A stretch of DNA of 64,000 nucleotides from Oscillospiraceae bacterium (lineage in GTDB: Bacteria > Bacillota > Clostridia > Oscillospirales > Ruminococcaceae). The DNA is taken from positions 310,001 through 374,000 of the forward strand of contig WRLY01000001.1 of assembly GCA_009776305.1 (NCBI GenBank), written 5' to 3'. Below the pieces are notes generated by a model. That model saw only the letters and a program-made list of their open reading frames with translations. It was not told the origin of the DNA and ran no database searches. How positions within the stretch are numbered: position 1 is the first letter of the stretch; each line of letters starts with the position of its first letter. The translations under genes were made by a program, and so were the position numbers. Positions 34,817 to 44,478 of the stretch are shown here, one piece after another.

Positions 34817-34845
34817 ATTTTATCACAGATAAACGAAAAATGCAA
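34817..34845 (-). promoter_or_regulatory. rnpB promoter
   Basis: On the - strand, TTGCAT (34845-34840), 17 nt, TAAAAT (34822-34817), placing transcription start about 6 nt later at the rnpB 5' end. Confidence 0.8.
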
Positions 34846-34956
34846 ATGTTAATGAAAAAAATGTAAGGAACGGCATTTTTCCGTGAGAACACCAACCGCG
34901 CAAACCGCATACAATAAACCATTATGCAAAATTATGCAAAAACAAGGAGGAATCTC

Positions 34957-35574
34957 ATGGCTACAAATTTCGGATTGTTCGGAACATACCCTTTTACACT
35001 GCCGCCCCTGCCTTACGCTTATAACGCGCTTGAGCCTTTTATCGATGAGGAAACCATGCACTACCACCACGACAAGCACTTCGCGACATACATAAAAAAT
35101 CTAAACGAGGCGCTTAAACCCTATCCCTTTTTACAGCGTTTGCCGTTGGAGCAGATTTTATGCTCAGTTCGCGGTCTTCCGCCTGAATCCCGCACGGCTA
35201 TTTTAAACAATGGCGGCGGGGTTTATAACCACACGTTATTCTTCAATGGTTTAGCCCCCGCCTCCGAGGACGTTCACATGCCGGAGGGAGAGCTTTTGGA
35301 AGCTATTGAGGGCTTTTTCGGCTCTTTTGAGAATTTCAAGGAAGAATTCAGCAAAAGCGCCGCCGAAGTCTTTGGCTCGGGCTGGACGGTTTTAGCGTCA
35401 GACCAATTCGGCAATTTATCCATCATCAACATTAAAGACCAAGAAACGCTTTTGTGCGAGGGGCTTGAACCTGTCATTCTTTTCGACGTTTGGGAACACG
35501 CCTATTACCTCAAATACAAAAACGAGCGGGCGGATTATATTAAAAATTTATGGAATGTGATTCGGTTCAGGTAG
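34957..35574 (+). CDS. Fe/Mn superoxide dismutase
   Basis: 205 aa from the ATG at 34957, which has AAGGAGG ahead; the track start is 33 bp upstream without support. Metal ligands are recognisable: the first His of MHYHHDKHF, His of YNHTLFF, and Asp/His of DVWEHAYY. FTLPPLPYAYNALEP is the standard N-terminus. It detoxifies superoxide, useful to an anaerobe during oxygen exposure. Whether Fe or Mn is used cannot be told. Its last 25 bp overlap a small Xre gene. Confidence 0.93.
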   Translation: MATNFGLFGTYPFTLPPLPYAYNALEPFIDEETMHYHHDKHFATYIKNLNEALKPYPFLQRLPLEQILCSVRGLPPESRTAILNNGGGVYNHTLFFNGLAPASEDVHMPEGELLEAIEGFFGSFENFKEEFSKSAAEVFGSGWTVLASDQFGNLSIINIKDQETLLCEGLEPVILFDVWEHAYYLKYKNERADYIKNLWNVIRFR

Positions 35575-35777
35575 AATTAAAACCTTTAAAGATTGCATAT
35601 TACAGAAAACTAAGAGGGCATACGCAAGAAACTCTTGCAGAGGCGGCGGATATAAACGCGACTTTTTTAGGTCAGGTTGAGTGCGGCATAAAAACGATGT
35701 CTTGGGATAATATTTTTAAATTAGCGCAAGTATTAAAAGTGCCTGAAATGAAATTTTTTGATTATGAAAATGATTAA
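35550..35777 (+). CDS. Xre-family HTH regulator overlapping the SOD gene
   Basis: 75 aa, a single Cro/C1-type helix-turn-helix (LKIAYYRKLRGHTQETLAEAADINATFLGQVECG) with a short acidic end. Its only good start, ATG at 35550, lies inside the SOD gene in another frame and has no Shine-Dalgarno sequence, so coupling to SOD translation is likely. A bidirectional terminator follows at once. Targets unknown. Confidence 0.75.
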   Translation: MECDSVQVELKPLKIAYYRKLRGHTQETLAEAADINATFLGQVECGIKTMSWDNIFKLAQVLKVPEMKFFDYEND

Positions 35778-35800
35778 AACCGCCGAAAGGCGGTTTTAAT
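35776..35800. terminator. bidirectional terminator
   Basis: AAAACCGCC (35776-35784), GAAA tetraloop, GGCGGTTTT (35789-35797). It serves both the SOD-Xre unit (+) and the leuB end (-). Confidence 0.88.
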
Positions 35801-35804
35801 ATTA

Positions 35805-36884
35805 TTATAATTCCGCAATCACCGCGTCGCCCATTTCGGTACAGCCGACAAGTTTTGTCCCGTCGTTCCCGCGGTAAATGTCGCCTGTGCGGAAACCTTT
35901 TGCCAAGACCTTTTCGACGGCGTTTTCTATGTCTAAGGCTTCCTGCTCCATATCAAACGACAGGCGGAGCATCATTGCTGAGGAAAGGAGCATGGCAATG
36001 GGGTTTGCCTTATTCTGTCCCGCAATGTCGGGCGCAGAGCCGTGGCAGGGCTCAAATAATCCCACACTGTTTTCAGCCAGACTTGCCGATGGCAACATAC
36101 CGAGCGAGCCTGTGAGGACACTTGCCTCATCTGAAAGAATATCGCCGAAAAGGTTTTCAGTGACAATCACGTCAAATTGCCCCGGCTCGCGTACAAGTTG
36201 CATGGCGGCGTTGTCAACCAACATGTCTGAAAGGTTAATTCTTTTGTAATCTTCATTGCCGGCATAAACGTTATGCACTACCTCACGCCATAAACGCGAG
36301 CTGTCAAGCACGTTTGCCTTATCAACGCTAACTACGTTCCCTGTGCGCTTTAAGGCGAGCTTAAAAGCTACTTTTGCGATTCTCTCGATTTCCCAGTCAC
36401 GGTAGAGCATGGTGTCATAAGCGGCTTTGGCACCATTTTCGTCAATGTATGTTTCGCGCTTGCCAAAGTATGCTCCACCGATTAACTCTCTCACGATTAC
36501 CATATCTATTTTTTTGCTGTTTTTGAGCAGACATTCGTCTGCCAAAGCGTCAAAAAGCTTGACGGGGCGCAGATTTGCGAACAAACCCAATGCGCCGCGA
36601 ATACCGAGCAGACCTGCCTCGGGGCGCAGATGACCCGGACCTACGTCCCACTTAGGACCGCCGACTGCTCCGAGAAGTACAGCGTCGCTTGCTTTGCAGA
36701 CGTTTATCGTTTCTTCGGGCAGGGGTGTTCCCAATTCGTCAATAGCTACGCCGCCCATAAGGACATTTGTGTATTTGAACTCATGCCCGTATTTTTCAGC
36801 GATTTTGTTTAAAACTCTGCGGGCTTCAACGGTTATTTCCACGCCGATGCCGTCGCCGCCGATTACTGCGATTTTTTTTGTCAT
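35805..36884 (-). CDS. leuB: 3-isopropylmalate dehydrogenase
   Basis: 359 aa. KIAVIGGDGIGVEIT, GAVGGPKWD, VRELIGGAYFGKRE and the metal/substrate region ILSDEASVLTGSLGMLPSASL identify LeuB. Besides leucine synthesis, LeuB-type enzymes oxidise beta-methylmalate in the citramalate route to 2-oxobutanoate. The neighbouring cimA makes that role probable here. It is the last gene of the ilvB-tyrS-cimA-leuC-leuD-leuB operon; the ribosome-binding site is weak. Confidence 0.96.
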   Translation of the reverse strand: MTKKIAVIGGDGIGVEITVEARRVLNKIAEKYGHEFKYTNVLMGGVAIDELGTPLPEETINVCKASDAVLLGAVGGPKWDVGPGHLRPEAGLLGIRGALGLFANLRPVKLFDALADECLLKNSKKIDMVIVRELIGGAYFGKRETYIDENGAKAAYDTMLYRDWEIERIAKVAFKLALKRTGNVVSVDKANVLDSSRLWREVVHNVYAGNEDYKRINLSDMLVDNAAMQLVREPGQFDVIVTENLFGDILSDEASVLTGSLGMLPSASLAENSVGLFEPCHGSAPDIAGQNKANPIAMLLSSAMMLRLSFDMEQEALDIENAVEKVLAKGFRTGDIYRGNDGTKLVGCTEMGDAVIAEL

Positions 36885-36990
36885 GTTTTATTTTCCATGC
36901 CGCCATATCTTACATAGACATAAATGAAAATTGCGGCATGGCACACACCTTTCTTTATTTTTTCAAGTTTTGTGTACTTTTCTCTTGCAT

Positions 36991-37479
36991 TTAATTTCTC
37001 GTCTTTACCGCATTAACCAACCCGCCCTTATTTATAATATCCTTAATAAATTCAGGGAACGGCTCGGCTTTAAATTTACTGCCCGTGGTATCGTTCACGA
37101 TTTCGCCCGTGTCAAAATTTACGCTGACTTTATCGCCGTTTTTGATGGCGCGGGCGGCTTCGGGACATTCTAAAATAGGCAGACCTATATTAATGGAGTT
37201 GCGGTAGAAAATCCGCGCGAAAGATGCGGCAATCACGCAGGAAATTCCGCTTTCCTTAATGACTATCGGCGCGTGTTCGCGGGAGCTTCCGCAACCGAAG
37301 TTAGCTTCACCCACCATAATATCACCTTTTTGCACCTTGTTCACAAAATCAGCGTCGATGTCCTCCATGCAGTGCTTGGTAAGCTCCTTAAAATCGCTGA
37401 TGTTCAAATAACGCGCCGGGATAATAACGTCGGTATCAACGTTGTCGCCGTATTTGTGGACGGTTCCTTGTGCTTTCAT
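36991..37479 (-). CDS. leuD: 3-isopropylmalate dehydratase small subunit
   Basis: 162 aa. [11 protein letters not shown] near the N-terminus and [15 protein letters not shown] are LeuD signatures; the short length matches the LeuCD type found in Clostridia and archaea. With LeuC it isomerises isopropylmalate and also citramalate. AGGAG ribosome-binding site. Confidence 0.95.
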   Translation of the reverse strand: MKAQGTVHKYGDNVDTDVIIPARYLNISDFKELTKHCMEDIDADFVNKVQKGDIMVGEANFGCGSSREHAPIVIKESGISCVIAASFARIFYRNSINIGLPILECPEAARAIKNGDKVSVNFDTGEIVNDTTGSKFKAEPFPEFIKDIINKGGLVNAVKTRN

Positions 37480-37624
37480 ATTGTTTCTCCTTTCGGTGTT
37501 TAGTTTATTTTAAAATAGAGAGAGCTGTTCTTGTCGTAATAGGACGCTTTGCGTTTAGGATTTGTATATAATCAAAAAATAGCTTTCCTCTTGCGTCCTC
37601 AAGACCTTTTTAATACTCCCCTAA

Positions 37625-38893
37625 TCAATTCAAGGGCGCGACAATCTTCCCCGCCAGCGCACTTGCCGCCGCCACCTCCGGACTTGCCAAATAAACCTCG
37701 CTTTCGGGGTGTCCCATTCTGCCCACAAAATTTCTGTTTGTCGTCGCTACGGCACGTTCGCCTTTCGCAAGAATACCCATGTGTCCGCCGAGGCAGGGAC
37801 CGCAGGTCGGTGTCGAAAAAACACAGCCCGATTCTACAAAAATCTGCGCGTAGCCAAGTTCCATGCACTCAAGGAAAATCTTCTGCGTGCCGGGGATTAC
37901 GATACAGCGCACACCTTTTTTCACCTTTTTGCCTTTGAGGATTTCCGCCGCCACTTTCATGTCCGAAAGTCTGCCGTTGGTACAGCTACCGATTACTACC
38001 TGGTCGATTATTACTTCGCCCACTTCATCAACAGTCTTGGTATTTTCGGGCAGATGCGGGAAAGAAACAGTGGATTTAATTTGACTTAAATCAATGTCAA
38101 TCACCTTTATATATTCCGCGTCGGGGTCAGGCGCGAAAATCGGCGATTCACCGGGGGCGTAATCGGGGTTCACCCCTTTAATATAGTCGAGCGTTATATT
38201 GTCAACCTCAAAGATTCCGTTTTTGCCGCCCGCTTCAATCGCCATGTTCGCCATGCAAAGCCTGTCGTCAATCGTGAGGTTTTTCAAGCCCTCTCCGCCA
38301 AATTCCATAGACTGATATAGTGCGCCGTCAACGCCAATCATGCCTATAATATGCAAAATTACGTCCTTGCCCGATATGTTTTTATTAAGCTCACCTGTCA
38401 GATTAAATCTGATTGAAGCGGGAACTTTAAACCACGCCTCGCCCGTAGCCATGCCTACCGCCATATCGGTAGAGCCAACGCCGGTCGAAAACGCGCCGAG
38501 CGCTCCGTAGGTGCAGGTGTGTGAATCCGCACCGATGATTAAATCGCCCGGCATTACAAGCCCTCTTTCGGGTAACAGGCAATGCTCCACCCCCATTTCC
38601 CCTGTGTCGTAGAAGTTCACGATTTCGTACTTTCCCGCGAAATCTCGGCAACGTTTGCACTGCTCGGCGGCTTTTATGTCCTTATTCGGGGCGAAGTGGT
38701 CCATGACCATAGAAACCTTTTTCTTATCAAAAACCCCTGAAAACCCGGCTTTCTCAAATTCGCCTATAGCCACTGGGCTGGTGATGTCGTTCCCGAGAAC
38801 CATGTCTAATTTTGCCATTATAAGCTGTCCGGCACATACGCTATCAAGTCCCGCTTTCCCGGCTAATATTTTTTGCGACATTGTCATTGGCAT
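37625..38893 (-). CDS. leuC: 3-isopropylmalate dehydratase large subunit
   Basis: 422 aa aconitase-family protein. [33 protein letters not shown] and [15 protein letters not shown] supply the three Cys ligands of the [4Fe-4S] cluster. It is the short LeuC type. The 145-bp gap to leuD is the largest inside the operon and shows only AGGACGC/GCGTCCT arms 45 nt apart, of uncertain meaning. Confidence 0.96.
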   Translation of the reverse strand: MPMTMSQKILAGKAGLDSVCAGQLIMAKLDMVLGNDITSPVAIGEFEKAGFSGVFDKKKVSMVMDHFAPNKDIKAAEQCKRCRDFAGKYEIVNFYDTGEMGVEHCLLPERGLVMPGDLIIGADSHTCTYGALGAFSTGVGSTDMAVGMATGEAWFKVPASIRFNLTGELNKNISGKDVILHIIGMIGVDGALYQSMEFGGEGLKNLTIDDRLCMANMAIEAGGKNGIFEVDNITLDYIKGVNPDYAPGESPIFAPDPDAEYIKVIDIDLSQIKSTVSFPHLPENTKTVDEVGEVIIDQVVIGSCTNGRLSDMKVAAEILKGKKVKKGVRCIVIPGTQKIFLECMELGYAQIFVESGCVFSTPTCGPCLGGHMGILAKGERAVATTNRNFVGRMGHPESEVYLASPEVAAASALAGKIVAPLN

Positions 38894-38991
38894 AAGTTTT
38901 GTCTCCCTTTTATTTTATTTTGGGTTCGTCCGAACGCCCTGTTAAGATAATCCAAAACACTGACACTATTTTCACTAAATACATTCGGTCT

Positions 38992-40572
38992 TCAATTAAA
39001 ATTCCTCTCCCCGTTGACATGCAACATATATTCAATCGAATCCAAAAGCGCAATCATGCTCGCGTTTATAATATCCTTGCTTGCGCCCACCGTTGTCCAG
39101 CTTGTTTTGCCGTCTGTGCTTTCAATCAGTACGCGGGTAGTTGCCGCAGTGTCGTCGCCGCCGCCTACAATTCTAACCTTATAGTCAACGAGGCGCATTT
39201 TTGTAAGGCTCGGATAAAACTTCTCCAAAGCCTTTCGGAGTGCTTTGTCTATGGCGTTTACGGGACCGTCCCCCTCGTCGGCGGTGATTTCAAAGTCATC
39301 GCCTACCCGAACTTTTATAAAGGCACTCGCTTTGCTTAAATTTTCTCCTGTCGGCGTTTGTGAAGAAATTATTTTATAATCAACTATTTCAAAATACGGC
39401 ACCCATCCACGCTCTTTTAAAACCAATAATTCAAAACTTGCGTCCGCCGCCTCGAAATGATAGCCCTGATTTTCCAAATCTTTGATTTTATCGGTTACCG
39501 TTCGTACAATAGGGTCGCTCTTTTCAAGCGTTGAGTCTATTTCTTTAAGCTTGGATATAATAGTAGCCCGCCCCGAAACCTCGGAAATCAGGAAATTACG
39601 CTCATTTCCCACCTGTTCAGGAGGAATATGCTCAAAAGTGGAAGGGTCTTTGCTAACGCCGTCTACGTGCATACCGCCTTTATGCGCGAACGCCGAGCCG
39701 CCCACATAAGGCATTTGGTTTGACAGAGCTATATTCGCCGTTTCGGCTATATAATGAGCGGTTTCTTTTAGGAGCGGCAGACTTTCGGGAGCTACGCAGT
39801 TGTAGTTCTGTTTAAGCTGTAAGTTCGCAAGCAGTACAGATAAATTAGCGTTTCCGCAACGCTCGCCTATTCCTATAAAAGTCCCCTGAACATGGTCAGC
39901 CCCCGCCTTTACTGCCGCCATACTGTTGGCAACGGCACATTCGCCGTCATTGTGGCAGTGTATGCCAATCGGTGTAGCTACACTTTTTTGCACGTTTTTT
40001 ATAATTTGCTCAATTTCATCAGGGAAACACCCGCCGTTGGTGTCGCAAAGAACTAACGTCCGCGCACCCGCTTCCGCGGCGGCTTTTAAGGTTTCAACAG
40101 CATAATCGGGATTGTTTTTATATCCGTCGAAGAAATGCTCCGCGTCAAAAATTACCTGTTTGCCCAAACTTATAAGATAGGCAATCGTCCGTTTTATCAT
40201 ATCAAGGTTTTCGGCGTGGGAAACCCGCAGAATTTTATCCACGTGCATATCCCAACTTTTCCCGAAAATCGCCATGTATTCTGTGTCGGCGGTTATAAGC
40301 GCCTTTAGATTCTCATCGTCTTCAGGGGCAATTTCCTTACGTTTGGTCGAACCGAAAGCTGTCAGCTTAGTTTTGAGACCTAATAAATTCGCTTTTTTAA
40401 AGAATTCCAAATCCTTTGGATTAGAACCCGGATTCCCCGCTTCAACGAAATCAACCCCGAATCCGTCAAGGCGGGTTAATATTTTTAACTTATCCTCAAG
40501 CGAAAAGCTTATACCTTCACCTTGCGCGCCATCGCGGAGGGTAGAGTCGAATATTTCTATTTTGCGGTTCAT
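38992..40572 (-). CDS. cimA: (R)-citramalate synthase
   Basis: 526 aa, DRE-TIM metallolyase. FDSTLRDGAQGEGISFSLEDK, AEHFFDGYKNNP, CDTNGGCFPDEI and GIHCHNDGECAVANS match CimA; the C-terminal ~150 residues form the regulatory LeuA dimer domain. It condenses pyruvate with acetyl-CoA to citramalate, the first step of threonine-independent isoleucine synthesis. No separate leuA is in the window. Distinction from LeuA rests on the AQGEGISFS motif and length. Confidence 0.92.
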   Translation of the reverse strand: MNRKIEIFDSTLRDGAQGEGISFSLEDKLKILTRLDGFGVDFVEAGNPGSNPKDLEFFKKANLLGLKTKLTAFGSTKRKEIAPEDDENLKALITADTEYMAIFGKSWDMHVDKILRVSHAENLDMIKRTIAYLISLGKQVIFDAEHFFDGYKNNPDYAVETLKAAAEAGARTLVLCDTNGGCFPDEIEQIIKNVQKSVATPIGIHCHNDGECAVANSMAAVKAGADHVQGTFIGIGERCGNANLSVLLANLQLKQNYNCVAPESLPLLKETAHYIAETANIALSNQMPYVGGSAFAHKGGMHVDGVSKDPSTFEHIPPEQVGNERNFLISEVSGRATIISKLKEIDSTLEKSDPIVRTVTDKIKDLENQGYHFEAADASFELLVLKERGWVPYFEIVDYKIISSQTPTGENLSKASAFIKVRVGDDFEITADEGDGPVNAIDKALRKALEKFYPSLTKMRLVDYKVRIVGGGDDTAATTRVLIESTDGKTSWTTVGASKDIINASMIALLDSIEYMLHVNGERNFN

Positions 40573-40643
40573 AATTTACCTCTCTGTCAGTTTGCCGCCC
40601 TACAAAAATTATTATACAATATATAACCACCAATTGTCAATTG

Positions 40644-41885
40644 TCAGCGCATTGCTTTATGGAAAGTCTTCTTACCCTTTTTTATTATTACATAATCCTT
40701 TATTTCAATCATGGCATTTACGTCGGTGATTTTCTCATCGTTAATGCTTACGCCGCCCTGCTCGATGTTGGTCTTTGCGTCGCGTCCCGAGGGACACAAT
40801 TTAGTTTTTACAAGCAGGTCAAGCAGTCTGATTTTGCCGTCGGAATCAAAGGTTTCATCAGCCAGAATGGTCGTCGGCATATCGGCGCTTTCGCCCGAGC
40901 CGCCTTTTGAAAACACGCTTTTTGCAGCGTTTTGCGCCTTTTCGGCTTCTTCTTTTCCGTGAACTAAGGCGGTCATTTCATAAGCAAGAAGTTCTTTGGT
41001 TTCATTGATTTTCGCGCCGACGCCGTCTTGGACAAAATTTTCGCGCTCCTTTATTTCTTCTAAAGGCAGGAAAGTCAGCATATTTAAGCAATTGATTACA
41101 TCTGCGTCGTCAACATTACGGAAATACTGATAAAATTCATAAGACGGGCATTTTTCCGCCGAAAGCCAAAGTGCGCCTTTTTGGGTTTTGCCCATTTTTC
41201 TGCCGTCTTTTGTCAAAAGCAGGGAAGTGGTCAGGGCGTAGGCGTTCTTTTGTTCTTTTCTGCGGATTAAGTCGGCTCCGGCTAAAATATTTGACCACTG
41301 GTCGTCGCCGCCGACCTGTAAAGTTACGCCTTTTGTCTTAAAAAGATGCAAAAAGTCATAACTTTGAATCAGCATATAGTTAAATTCAAAAAAACTTAAA
41401 CCCCGCTCCATACGGTTTTTGAAACACTCGGCGGCAAGCATACGATTAACCGTAAAATGCACGCCGACGTCTCTTATAAATTCAAGATACTTTAAATCAA
41501 GCAACCAGTCGCCGTTTCGGACAAATTCAGCCTTGTTTTCAACATCATCGGAAAAATCCACAAAGCTACCCATCTGCTCTCTGAATCTTTCGGCGTTGTA
41601 GTTGATTTCCTTTTCGGTCAGCAATTGCCGCATGTCTGATTTTCCCGACGGGTCGCCAATCAGCGTTGTACCCGTACCGAGCAGGGCGTAGGGCTTATGC
41701 CCCGCTTTCTGTAAATGGCGCATTAATATTAACTGTACCAAATGCCCGACATGGAGCGAATCCGCCGTTGCGTCAAAGCCGATATAAAATAAAGCCTGCC
41801 GATTATCTAAAAGCTCGCAGATTTCTTCCTCATGGCTGAATTGTGCGGTTAAACCGCGGGTTTTTAATTCTTGGGATAAGGTCAT
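40644..41885 (-). CDS. tyrS: tyrosyl-tRNA synthetase
   Basis: 413 aa class I synthetase. YIGFDATADSLHVGHLVQL holds the HIGH-like motif (HVGH) and KMGKTQKGALW the KMSKS-like loop; a C-terminal S4 domain ends the protein. AAGGAG ribosome-binding site. It sits inside the branched-chain amino acid operon, 39 bp after ilvB, with no room for a T-box leader of its own. Confidence 0.95.
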   Translation of the reverse strand: MTLSQELKTRGLTAQFSHEEEICELLDNRQALFYIGFDATADSLHVGHLVQLILMRHLQKAGHKPYALLGTGTTLIGDPSGKSDMRQLLTEKEINYNAERFREQMGSFVDFSDDVENKAEFVRNGDWLLDLKYLEFIRDVGVHFTVNRMLAAECFKNRMERGLSFFEFNYMLIQSYDFLHLFKTKGVTLQVGGDDQWSNILAGADLIRRKEQKNAYALTTSLLLTKDGRKMGKTQKGALWLSAEKCPSYEFYQYFRNVDDADVINCLNMLTFLPLEEIKERENFVQDGVGAKINETKELLAYEMTALVHGKEEAEKAQNAAKSVFSKGGSGESADMPTTILADETFDSDGKIRLLDLLVKTKLCPSGRDAKTNIEQGGVSINDEKITDVNAMIEIKDYVIIKKGKKTFHKAMR

Positions 41886-41924
41886 ATTTTTTGTCTCCTT
41901 ATAATGTTACGGGGCAACAACCCG

Positions 41925-43616
41925 TTAATTAAAATCAATTTCCGTAATAGGCTCTATAATATTCTTACCCGGCGGAACCATAGGCAAAATATTCAAATCG
42001 CGGTCAACGCGGCACTCTATTAAAACAGGTTGATTTTTACCAAGCTCTAAAGCGGTTTTCAGAACAGGCTCTACGTCCTCTGTTTTTTCTATAATAAAGC
42101 CTTTAATTCCGAACGCTTCGGCAAGTTTCATATAATCAAGTTTTCTGTCAAGGGTGGTTTCCGAAAATCTTGCGCCGTAAAAAAGTCTTTGCCACTGTCT
42201 GACCATTCCGAGTACTGAGTTGTTAAGAACAAGCTGAATTACAGGGATATTATGCTCCGAAAGGGTAATCAGCTCGTTTAAATTCATACCGAAAGAGCCG
42301 TCACCCGCTATGTTTACAACGGTCTTTTCAGGGCGGGCAATTTTTGCGCCTATAGCCGCGCCGAGACCAAATCCCATTGTACCGAGCCCCCCGCTTGAAA
42401 TAAAGGTGCGGGTTTCACGGCTGTGATAGTACATAGCAGCCCACATTTGGTTTTGCCCCACTTCTGTGGTTATAACAGCCCTGCCGTCTGTAAGATTATC
42501 AAGCTTTTCAATAACATCCATAGGCGTAACGGGAAGCTTTGAAGTACCCGTTTGCAGAACTTTAGCGGAGGAATAAAGCGAGCCTGCTTTTTCCACCCAA
42601 GCCTTATTATTCTTTTGGGATAAGGTTTTATTTAACATTGCGAGGGTTTGCTTCATGTCGCCCAAGACTTCATAAGCGGGAATGTTCTTTGAGTGTTCCG
42701 AGTGGTCTATATCAAAATGCAGAATTTTAGTCTGATTTGAAAAATCTTTTTTACTGCCTGTCACGCGGTCGGAAAATCTTGTACCGAAAGCTATGAAAAG
42801 GTCGCAGTCTTTAAAGGTTTCGGCGGCGGCTTTTGTACCGTGCATACCGAGCATACCTATATAGCGGGAATCGTACTGGTCAAAACCGCCTTGCCCCATA
42901 AGCGAGCAGGAAACGGGTGCGTCAATTATTTCGGCAAAACGGGAGAGTTCCTTTTCCGCGCCTGATGAGATTACCCCGCCGCCCGCGTAAATCAGGGGGC
43001 GTTCGCAGGCGCTTATTAATTCGAGGGCGGTTTTTATTTGCGATTCCGACTCGGGGGTAATTTTAGGAACGGTTATTATTGATTCGTGTGCGGCGGGTTC
43101 AAATTCGCAGGTGTTTACGGTAATGTCCTTCGGAACATCAATAAGCACAGGACCTTTACGACCGCTACTTGCTATTTTAAAGGCTTTGCGGATAGTGTCG
43201 GCTAAATCGTTTACATCGCGAACTAAGAAGTTATGCTTTGTAACAGGCATAGTGATGCCTGTTATGTCAACCTCCTGGAAGCTGTCAAGCCCCAGCAAGT
43301 CAAGGCTGACGTTGCCTGTTATGGCTACTAAAGGGGTGCTGTCCATGTTTGCCGTGGCGAGAGCGGTGACAAGATTTGTCGCACCCGGACCGCTTGTGGC
43401 TATGACTACGCCGGTTTTTCCCGAAACCCTTGCATAGCCGTCGGCGGCGTGCCCCGCGTGCTGTTCGTGAGAGGTCAGAACATGGCGAATTTTGTCGCGA
43501 TAATTATAAAGGCTGTCGTAAATATTAAGCACTGCGCCGCCGGGGTACCCGAAAACCACGTCAACACCTTGCTCTATTAAACATTCTATTATTATATCCG
43601 AGCCGCGTAAGTTCAT
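41925..43616 (-). CDS. ilvB: acetolactate synthase large subunit
   Basis: 563 aa TPP enzyme. The catalytic Glu lies in TSHEQHAGHAADGYAR; ATSGPGATNLVT and the TPP-binding GDGSFGMNLNEL...NN motif follow, and LNNSVLGMVRQWQ is typical of anabolic IlvB. It forms acetolactate and acetohydroxybutyrate for valine and isoleucine. No small regulatory subunit (ilvN/ilvH) gene is adjacent. It is first in the operon, behind a perfect consensus promoter and a 5' hairpin. Confidence 0.95.
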   Translation of the reverse strand: MNLRGSDIIIECLIEQGVDVVFGYPGGAVLNIYDSLYNYRDKIRHVLTSHEQHAGHAADGYARVSGKTGVVIATSGPGATNLVTALATANMDSTPLVAITGNVSLDLLGLDSFQEVDITGITMPVTKHNFLVRDVNDLADTIRKAFKIASSGRKGPVLIDVPKDITVNTCEFEPAAHESIITVPKITPESESQIKTALELISACERPLIYAGGGVISSGAEKELSRFAEIIDAPVSCSLMGQGGFDQYDSRYIGMLGMHGTKAAAETFKDCDLFIAFGTRFSDRVTGSKKDFSNQTKILHFDIDHSEHSKNIPAYEVLGDMKQTLAMLNKTLSQKNNKAWVEKAGSLYSSAKVLQTGTSKLPVTPMDVIEKLDNLTDGRAVITTEVGQNQMWAAMYYHSRETRTFISSGGLGTMGFGLGAAIGAKIARPEKTVVNIAGDGSFGMNLNELITLSEHNIPVIQLVLNNSVLGMVRQWQRLFYGARFSETTLDRKLDYMKLAEAFGIKGFIIEKTEDVEPVLKTALELGKNQPVLIECRVDRDLNILPMVPPGKNIIEPITEIDFN

Positions 43617-43660
43617 ATATAATCAGTCCTTTTGTTTTTTATATTTTACATTAAAAATAT

Positions 43661-43684
43661 CGGGCGGGATTTTTTATCCGCCCG
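43661..43684 (-). promoter_or_regulatory. hairpin at the 5' end of the ilvB transcript
   Basis: CGGGCGG (43661-43667) pairs with CCGCCCG (43678-43684) across a short AT loop. The promoter places transcription start at about 43684, so the mRNA would begin with this stem-loop. It may stabilise the message or affect early elongation. Confidence 0.7.
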
Positions 43685-43690
43685 ATTATA

Positions 43691-43719
43691 ATTATACCGA
43701 AAAAGGTTGTTTATGTCAA
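43691..43719 (-). promoter_or_regulatory. sigma-A promoter of the ilv-leu operon
   Basis: On the - strand, TTGACA (43719-43714), 17 nt, TATAAT (43696-43691): a perfect consensus promoter. Confidence 0.9.
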
Positions 43720-43790
43720 GTGCGAGGACGTTAAAAATTCAGGGCTTGAAAGTCACATCCTCTTTTCCTGTGAAACATGCGCTTTGCGCG

Positions 43791-43819
43791 TAAAAAGGAC
43801 GGGACAAGTTCCCGCCCTT
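43791..43819 (-). terminator. terminator of the spoIIIA operon
   Basis: On the - strand a 10-bp stem (AAGGGCGGGA / TCCCGTCCTT, one G-U pair) with a 5-nt loop is followed by TTTTT, 8 bp past the spoIIIAH stop. Confidence 0.88.
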
Positions 43820-43826
43820 TCAGTTT

Positions 43827-44438
43827 TCAATTAATTTCCACAATGGTTATGTTTTCCGCAGGCACGCTTATTTCCGAAAGCAGTGCATTTTTTATTATAG
43901 CCGCACCCGCCGCGTCAAGCCCCGGGGTCTTGACGATAATGTTTGCACCCCTATCCGAAATGTAGCATAGCGCGTCGGCGAAACCTTGCGCTTTCAGCAG
44001 ATTTTCGACCTTTGTTTCAACTTCTATGTAGCTTTTCAGACGCTCCGCGTTACGCGCCAAAACCTCAAGTTCGTCGCTTCTCGCATCGCCGCCGTGATAC
44101 ATTGCCTGCAAGAATTCCTTTGCCTCGTCGCGGCTCTCCTGTAAGTCCATACGCGCCTGCGCGAAATAAGCTCTGATTTCTTCCGTCATGCCGACTTCAG
44201 AGCCGCCCGAAACAAAAGCCGCATCGCCGTAATAAGAGCCGCCGGCTTCTTCAAGCAGGTCGCTTTGCGCGCTTTCGTATGGTAGCGCGAGGTTGTCTGC
44301 CGACGCTCTGCCCGAGGAAGTATAAATGTAGTTGACATAAATTGCCGCACCGAGTAAAAGCGTCAGACCGGCGACTATGATTTGCTTTTTCCCTACAATC
44401 ATGTTAATTCGGGGCAGTCTTATTCTTCTTTTTGCCAT
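43827..44438 (-). CDS. spoIIIAH: stage III sporulation protein AH
   Basis: 203 aa. One N-terminal transmembrane helix (IIVAGLTLLLGAAIYVNYIY), a Ser/Gly-rich linker, a helix (EEIRAYFAQARMDLQESRDEA) and the C-terminal YscJ/FliF-like ring-building domain ending ENITIVEIN. SpoIIIAH in the mother-cell membrane binds forespore SpoIIQ to form the feeding-tube channel. Last gene of the operon. Confidence 0.93.
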   Translation of the reverse strand: MAKRRIRLPRINMIVGKKQIIVAGLTLLLGAAIYVNYIYTSSGRASADNLALPYESAQSDLLEEAGGSYYGDAAFVSGGSEVGMTEEIRAYFAQARMDLQESRDEAKEFLQAMYHGGDARSDELEVLARNAERLKSYIEVETKVENLLKAQGFADALCYISDRGANIIVKTPGLDAAGAAIIKNALLSEISVPAENITIVEIN

Positions 44439-44478
44439 ATCGGTTTTCTCCTTTAAAAATAATGATTAAGAGTACGCT

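Noticed and set aside
34883-35095. 70-aa + strand ORF ahead of and into the SOD gene
   Set aside because: Wrong frame relative to SOD, whose start has an ideal ribosome-binding site; the overlap lies in conserved SOD sequence.
37541-37601. AGGACGC/GCGTCCT arms in the leuD-leuC gap as a riboswitch
   Set aside because: Only 7 bp with a 45-nt unstructured gap and no known motif; too little to call.
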